Of a DNA stretch of 64,000 nt, positions 60,656-64,000 are shown one piece after another. The notes below the pieces were generated by a model. It was not told where the DNA came from. It saw nothing but the letters and a program-made list of their open reading frames with translations, and did no database searches. How positions within the stretch are numbered: the first letter of the stretch is position 1; every line of letters starts with the position of its first letter. Source of the DNA: JAWPMV01 sp038527215. Its GTDB lineage: Bacteria > Bacteroidota > Bacteroidia > J057. The position numbers were made by a program, and so were the translations under genes. Where the stretch lies: positions 1 through 64,000 of the forward strand of contig JBCBGC010000022.1 of assembly GCA_038527215.1 (NCBI GenBank). Direction: 5' to 3'.

Positions 60656-62422
60656 ATGAATATCCTTAGAAAAATAGGCCTCTCGATTTTTTTATTTTCC
60701 ATGGGGCTCTTCATCTTCCTGATTTTTGCTACCCGCTTTGAAGTAGGAAATGAACAACTCAATCAAGTCGCTACTGCCCTGGGGGATAAACCCTATGCTC
60801 CATACGTGATTCGCGAATTAGAGCAAATCCCCGCTGATAAGCGTTCCAGCAAGTTTTCTTACTTTCCTGCCCTGAATCAAAGTCTTAACACCGCCAATGA
60901 AAAAATCGCAGCTGATAAGGGCGTCAGTGCAGACCTGATCGAGGAAGCGGTGGCTGCGCTTTCACAAAACGGAACCACCATTTTGGCTGAAGCCCATGCT
61001 GGCTTGAGCAACCTCCTGCCCAGTGAGGCAGGCAAATACATCATTGACAATACCGGCTGGATGATCGGTCGGGAGTATGCGGACGCTACGGCCCTCGGTC
61101 AGGCAGTGCGCGATGAATTCCAGAAAAAATCCAGCGAGTTTACCAATCGGTTTAAAGTCAGCGAGGGCAGTATCAAAGACATCAAGTTCGAGATCGTCAA
61201 GGCTACTTCTTCCGGATTTTACTGGAAAAATCAGTACCTCTATTTCCTTCTGGTGATCGGACTAGGCATCTTCGGAGGCCTGCTGTATATCCTCCCCAAA
61301 TTCCGGGATGGAGGGGCTGGTGTCAAGCACAACGGCATTTACCACAACAGCTCTACCAACGGTGGCTTGATTGGTATCCTGACCGGAGCCTTTTTGATCG
61401 GCTTTTATATCCTGCTATACTTTTACCACTTCTGGATTGCCGAATGGATTACCCTCGTAGATCCGATTTCGCAGCTGATCACCGGAGGCCCGGCTTCCCG
61501 CTGGTTTATGTATGGCACCTTATACACCATCGCCATTCTGGTGATGGGGATTCGCATGTTTGCCAAGTATCGCCACAGCCGCTACCATCAGGTACGGACG
61601 ATTTCTATCATGTTTTTCCAAACGGCTTTTGCCTACATCATTCCCGAAATCCTGGTCAAGCTGAATCAGCCCTACATGGACCTGAAGAACTCCTGGCCGC
61701 TGAACTATACCTTTTTCTTTGATTATAATGTGAGCAACCACATTGATGCGGGGAACTTTGGCATTTGGATGCTGGGCTGGGGCATCGCTTTGTTCCTGAC
61801 AGGCGTACCGCTTTTCACCTACTTCTATGGCAAAAGATGGTACTGCTCCTGGGTTTGCGGTTGCGGAGGGCTGGCGGAAACCCTGGGCGATCCTTATCGA
61901 CAGCTTTCTGATAAGTCTTTAAAAGCCTGGAAAGTGGAAAGATGGTTGATTCACTCCGTCCTGGTGTTCGCTGTAGTGATGACCGGTCTGGTACTCTACA
62001 CGGTCTTCTCTAAGGAAAGTACTGTCCTTGGCCTCAACAGCTTTACCGTTCGGTCCATTTATGGCTTCGCCATCGGTTCGGTCTTTGCCGGGGTCATCGG
62101 AACCGGCTTCTATCCTTTCATGGGTAACCGCATGTGGTGTCGCTTTGGCTGCCCGCTGGCCGCTTATCTGGGATTGGTGCAGCGCTTCAAGTCGCAGTTC
62201 CGCATCACTACCAATGGCGGGCAGTGCATCTCCTGTGGCAACTGCTCCACCTATTGCGAAATGGGGATCGATGTTCGTGCCTATGCTCAGCGTGGACAGA
62301 ATATCGTGCGCTCCTCCTGTGTAGGGTGTGGGGTATGTGCTGCCGTGTGTCCACGGGGCGTCCTCTCCCTCGAAAACATGGCCAACGACGACAGCAGCCG
62401 CATGTCTGACGTCAGATACTAA
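60656..62422 (+). CDS. NapH-like polytopic membrane ferredoxin
   Basis: A 588-residue membrane protein. After one membrane helix (6-26), a soluble domain of about 155 residues (30-185) follows, then at least seven further hydrophobic segments. The NapH/CcoG-like core has CSWVCGCGGL (about 397) and CRFGCPLAAYLG (about 495). Two 4Fe-4S motifs follow: CISCGNCSTYCEMGIDV (about 523) and CVGCGVCAAVCPRGVL (about 555). NapH-type proteins pass electrons between quinol and periplasmic or cytoplasmic partners. The extra N-terminal domain is not part of NapH and I do not recognise it. Operon with the FAD oxidoreductase. Confidence 0.88.
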   Translation: MNILRKIGLSIFLFSMGLFIFLIFATRFEVGNEQLNQVATALGDKPYAPYVIRELEQIPADKRSSKFSYFPALNQSLNTANEKIAADKGVSADLIEEAVAALSQNGTTILAEAHAGLSNLLPSEAGKYIIDNTGWMIGREYADATALGQAVRDEFQKKSSEFTNRFKVSEGSIKDIKFEIVKATSSGFYWKNQYLYFLLVIGLGIFGGLLYILPKFRDGGAGVKHNGIYHNSSTNGGLIGILTGAFLIGFYILLYFYHFWIAEWITLVDPISQLITGGPASRWFMYGTLYTIAILVMGIRMFAKYRHSRYHQVRTISIMFFQTAFAYIIPEILVKLNQPYMDLKNSWPLNYTFFFDYNVSNHIDAGNFGIWMLGWGIALFLTGVPLFTYFYGKRWYCSWVCGCGGLAETLGDPYRQLSDKSLKAWKVERWLIHSVLVFAVVMTGLVLYTVFSKESTVLGLNSFTVRSIYGFAIGSVFAGVIGTGFYPFMGNRMWCRFGCPLAAYLGLVQRFKSQFRITTNGGQCISCGNCSTYCEMGIDVRAYAQRGQNIVRSSCVGCGVCAAVCPRGVLSLENMANDDSSRMSDVRY

Positions 62423-62439
62423 GCCATTCGCATAACCCG

Positions 62440-62477
62440 AACGGCCCAGAAATTTTCTCCAACATTTCCGGGCCGTT
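62440..62477 (+). terminator. Intrinsic terminator of the oxidoreductase/ferredoxin operon
   Basis: AACGGCCC-A-GAAA pairs with TTTC-C-GGGCCGTT (one mismatch), followed by a T-rich stretch 17 bases after the stop codon. Confidence 0.8.
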
Positions 62478-62482
62478 TCCTG

Positions 62483-62513
62483 TTTTCTATGTAGAATAAA
62501 TGTCCTAACTTTG
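62483..62513 (+). promoter_or_regulatory. Promoter of sodA with long leader
   Basis: TAACTTTG (62506-62513) fits TAnnTTTG; TTTT stands 19 bases upstream where TTTG is usual. No closer promoter is seen, so sodA would have a leader of about 230 bases. Confidence 0.45.
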
Positions 62514-62588
62514 ATTTTCAATTAGACCTTCTTCCAGGTCACCGTCTTTTGAAAGCTGAGAATTCAATCCGGTCAGACACTTACATTG

Positions 62589-62699
62589 AGCCATGCTTAC
62601 CTAGGAGCGCGGGCCCTGAAAATCCCGCGGGGAGGATGGCTGGTGTGCTGGCCCTGGTTAGGATTTTCTTGATTTTTTGGTCCTTTTTTATCAAGAAAA
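62589..62699 (+). promoter_or_regulatory. Structured sodA leader: two stem-loops
   Basis: An outer stem AGCCAT/ATGGCT (62589-62594 with 62636-62641) encloses an inner stem CGCGGG/CCCGCG (62608-62613 with 62624-62629). A second, A/T-rich hairpin, TTTTCTTGAT/ATCAAGAAAA (62664-62673 with 62690-62699), follows 49 bases before the ATG. No known riboswitch class was recognised. The rest of the 62423-62747 gap shows no gene. Confidence 0.45.
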
Positions 62700-62747
62700 A
62701 AGGACAGGATTGCAAATAACAGTAGAACATTAAAAACTTTATTAAAC

Positions 62748-63350
62748 ATGGCCTTTACCCTACCCGAATTACCCTACGCGCACGATGCGCTTGAACCACA
62801 TATTGACGCCCGCACCATGGAAATCCATCATGGGAAGCACCACAATGGCTACACCAACAAACTGAACGCCGCCATCGAAGGAACCGATCTGGCTAGCCAC
62901 AGCATCGAAGATATCCTGGCAGGTGTTTCTGCTCATTCTACTGGCGTGAGAAATAATGGGGGTGGATTCTATAACCACAGCCTCTTCTGGAGCATCATGA
63001 GCCCCAACGGAGGCGGAGCGCCTTCCGGTGCCCTGGGCGACGCCATCAACAGTGCCTTCGGTTCTTACGACGGATTCAAAGACGCCTTCAGCAAAGCGGC
63101 CGCTACCCGTTTCGGTTCCGGCTGGGCCTGGCTGATCAAAAAGGAAGATGGTTCTGTAGCCGTTACTTCTACGCCTAATCAGGACAACCCCCTGATGGAC
63201 GTAGCGGACGAGCAGGGTACCCCCCTCCTTGGACTGGATGTGTGGGAGCATGCCTACTACCTCAACTACCAGAACCGCCGTCCTGACTACATCTCCGCTT
63301 TCTTCAATGTCATCAACTGGGACAAAGTGAGCGAGCTGTACGGAGGATAG
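62748..63350 (+). CDS. sodA: Superoxide dismutase (Fe/Mn type)
   Basis: A 200-residue cytosolic enzyme that dismutates superoxide. Metal ligands are visible in the expected order: His27 in MEIHHGKHH, a His in NHSLFW, and Asp/His in LDVWEHAYYLNYQNRRPDY. GSGWAWL precedes them as usual. Iron versus manganese use cannot be told with certainty. The gene has its own promoter, a long structured leader and its own terminator. Confidence 0.97.
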   Translation: MAFTLPELPYAHDALEPHIDARTMEIHHGKHHNGYTNKLNAAIEGTDLASHSIEDILAGVSAHSTGVRNNGGGFYNHSLFWSIMSPNGGGAPSGALGDAINSAFGSYDGFKDAFSKAAATRFGSGWAWLIKKEDGSVAVTSTPNQDNPLMDVADEQGTPLLGLDVWEHAYYLNYQNRRPDYISAFFNVINWDKVSELYGG

Positions 63351-63373
63351 GGAAGAGAAAAACATTTTTGAAA

Positions 63374-63408
63374 CGCAGGTAAGGCTTAGGCTTTGCCTGC
63401 GCTTTTTT
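63374..63408 (+). terminator. Intrinsic terminator of sodA
   Basis: CGCAGG (63374-63379) and CCTGCG (63396-63401) form the main stem, with further AAG/CTT pairing inside, followed by T6. Confidence 0.8.
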
Positions 63409-63431
63409 GTCACCATAGAGGGATAAGCCCA

Positions 63432-63917
63432 ATGATCACTTTTGATTCCCGCGGGAATTTGAAACCCTACGAGAAAATTCTTCTCTCCTTAGCTGAGTTC
63501 GAAACCTATTTTGTAGCCTCCTTTGGACGAGATTCCAGCAGAGCTGAGATTTTCGCCCGATTTAAGACTTACCTGATTGACTTTAGAGAATTAATTCATC
63601 CCCGATTCAGGCTCTGGATCAATGGCAGTTTTGTCAGATATTGTCCCCATCCAACAAACTTAGACTTCGTGATTCATTTAGACCACAAAATCTATGAGGC
63701 AAACAAGGATATTTTGCGCTCACAATTCTTAAGCTGCTCTGCCAGCAGGAGATATGGCGTGGATGCTTATCTGATCAGCCTGTATCCTCCGGGACACCTA
63801 AAGTATACCTATACGGAAACAGATCTGCTTTATTGGGAATATTGGTCTAGTCATGGCAAATGGACCAAAAGCAGGCAGCGCTTGCCACAAGGATTTATCG
63901 AATTAAATTTTTACTAG
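63432..63917 (+). CDS. DUF6932-like nucleotidyltransferase-fold protein
   Basis: A 161-residue soluble protein. RLWINGSFVRYCPHPTNLDFVI matches (shown in two parts: RLWINGSFV and HPTNLDFVIHL) the GS-x(n)-DxD pattern of minimal nucleotidyltransferases as found in DUF6932 proteins, with the first Asp of the pair replaced by Asn. The ATG at 63432 fits; an in-frame TTG upstream lies in the sodA terminator. A second gene begins 10 bases after its stop. Minimal nucleotidyltransferases often act as antitoxins or toxins in two-gene modules, so a toxin-antitoxin-like pair is possible but unproven. Confidence 0.65.
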   Translation: MITFDSRGNLKPYEKILLSLAEFETYFVASFGRDSSRAEIFARFKTYLIDFRELIHPRFRLWINGSFVRYCPHPTNLDFVIHLDHKIYEANKDILRSQFLSCSASRRYGVDAYLISLYPPGHLKYTYTETDLLYWEYWSSHGKWTKSRQRLPQGFIELNFY

Positions 63918-63927
63918 TCCTATCCAT

Positions 63928-64000
63928 ATGGTGGAGATAGAGATAAAAAACCGGCACATGTTGGAGGTCCTCGATCTTCTGGAAGAGATTGAAGCCTTAA
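63928..64000 (+). CDS. Start of a truncated gene paired with the DUF6932-like gene
   Basis: An open frame from ATG to the window edge (24 codons) reading MVEIEIKNRHML followed by an acidic Leu-rich helix. It starts 10 bases after the preceding stop, so it is probably the second gene of the same operon. Too little is visible for a family call. Confidence 0.5.
   Translation, partial: MVEIEIKNRHMLEVLDLLEEIEAL

Overview
This window is a chromosomal segment of a Bacteroidota bacterium, most probably of the Saprospiria (Lewinella/Phaeodactylibacter-like; the order is my inference from protein style, not a computed placement). The phylum rests on several sequence signs. There is a complete gene for SprA, the type IX secretion translocon, directly downstream of ruvA. 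A DUF4290 gene precedes murA. Promoter -7 elements have the form TAnnTTTG, with a -33 TTG about 19-20 bases upstream, and strong Shine-Dalgarno sequences are mostly absent. Several genes begin with GTG or TTG. I see no insertion sequence, prophage, CRISPR array or rRNA. The window looks like core chromosome with a few unusual proteins.

Layout. 1-1247: the left edge cuts a minus-strand protein with a degenerate CHAT-like domain and a 30-residue repeat tail. 1.5-16.5 kb, mostly plus strand: a DUF2167 membrane protein, a PcrA/UvrD helicase, DUF4290-murA, a secreted thioredoxin-fold protein, the grpE-dnaJ-UPF1-like helicase operon, a sigma-54 activator divergent from an HPt protein, an SdiA-regulated-type lipoprotein and a von Willebrand A protein. 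16.5-23 kb, minus strand: a fused acetate kinase-PduL phosphotransacylase, pheS, a palindrome cluster, a leucine-rich repeat protein, a TonB-C-like protein, a BlaI/M56 sensor pair and DoxX. 23-30 kb: malic enzyme, a DUF255 lipoprotein, a Cys-rich lipoprotein and a GH3-C/beta-lactamase protein. 29.6-33.9 kb: a tight operon of acyl-CoA carboxyltransferase, MaoC hydratase, TPR protein and acyl-ACP thioesterase.

34-47 kb: a flippase-like membrane protein, guaB, a secreted propeller-like protein, pspA with a companion gene, fbp, a BatE-like protein, tRNA-Lys and tRNA-Leu, a GH113-like/App1 gene group, a hexapeptide acyltransferase, a lipoprotein and fructosamine kinase. 47-56 kb: sprA, ruvA and an outer-membrane barrel protein. 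56-64 kb: a YciO/TsaC-family protein, anmK, a DUF547 protein, a paired FAD oxidoreductase and NapH-like ferredoxin, sodA behind a long structured leader, and at the right edge a DUF6932-like nucleotidyltransferase followed by a truncated second gene.

The most notable items are the acetate kinase-PduL fusion (both steps of acetyl-CoA/acetate interconversion in one chain), the CHAT-like protein lacking both catalytic residues, the PspA companion that repeats PspA's C-terminal module, the DNA-binding-domain-free sigma-54 activator beside an HPt protein, the FAD reductase/ferredoxin pair, and three structured non-coding regions (19.5, 44.6 and 62.6 kb).
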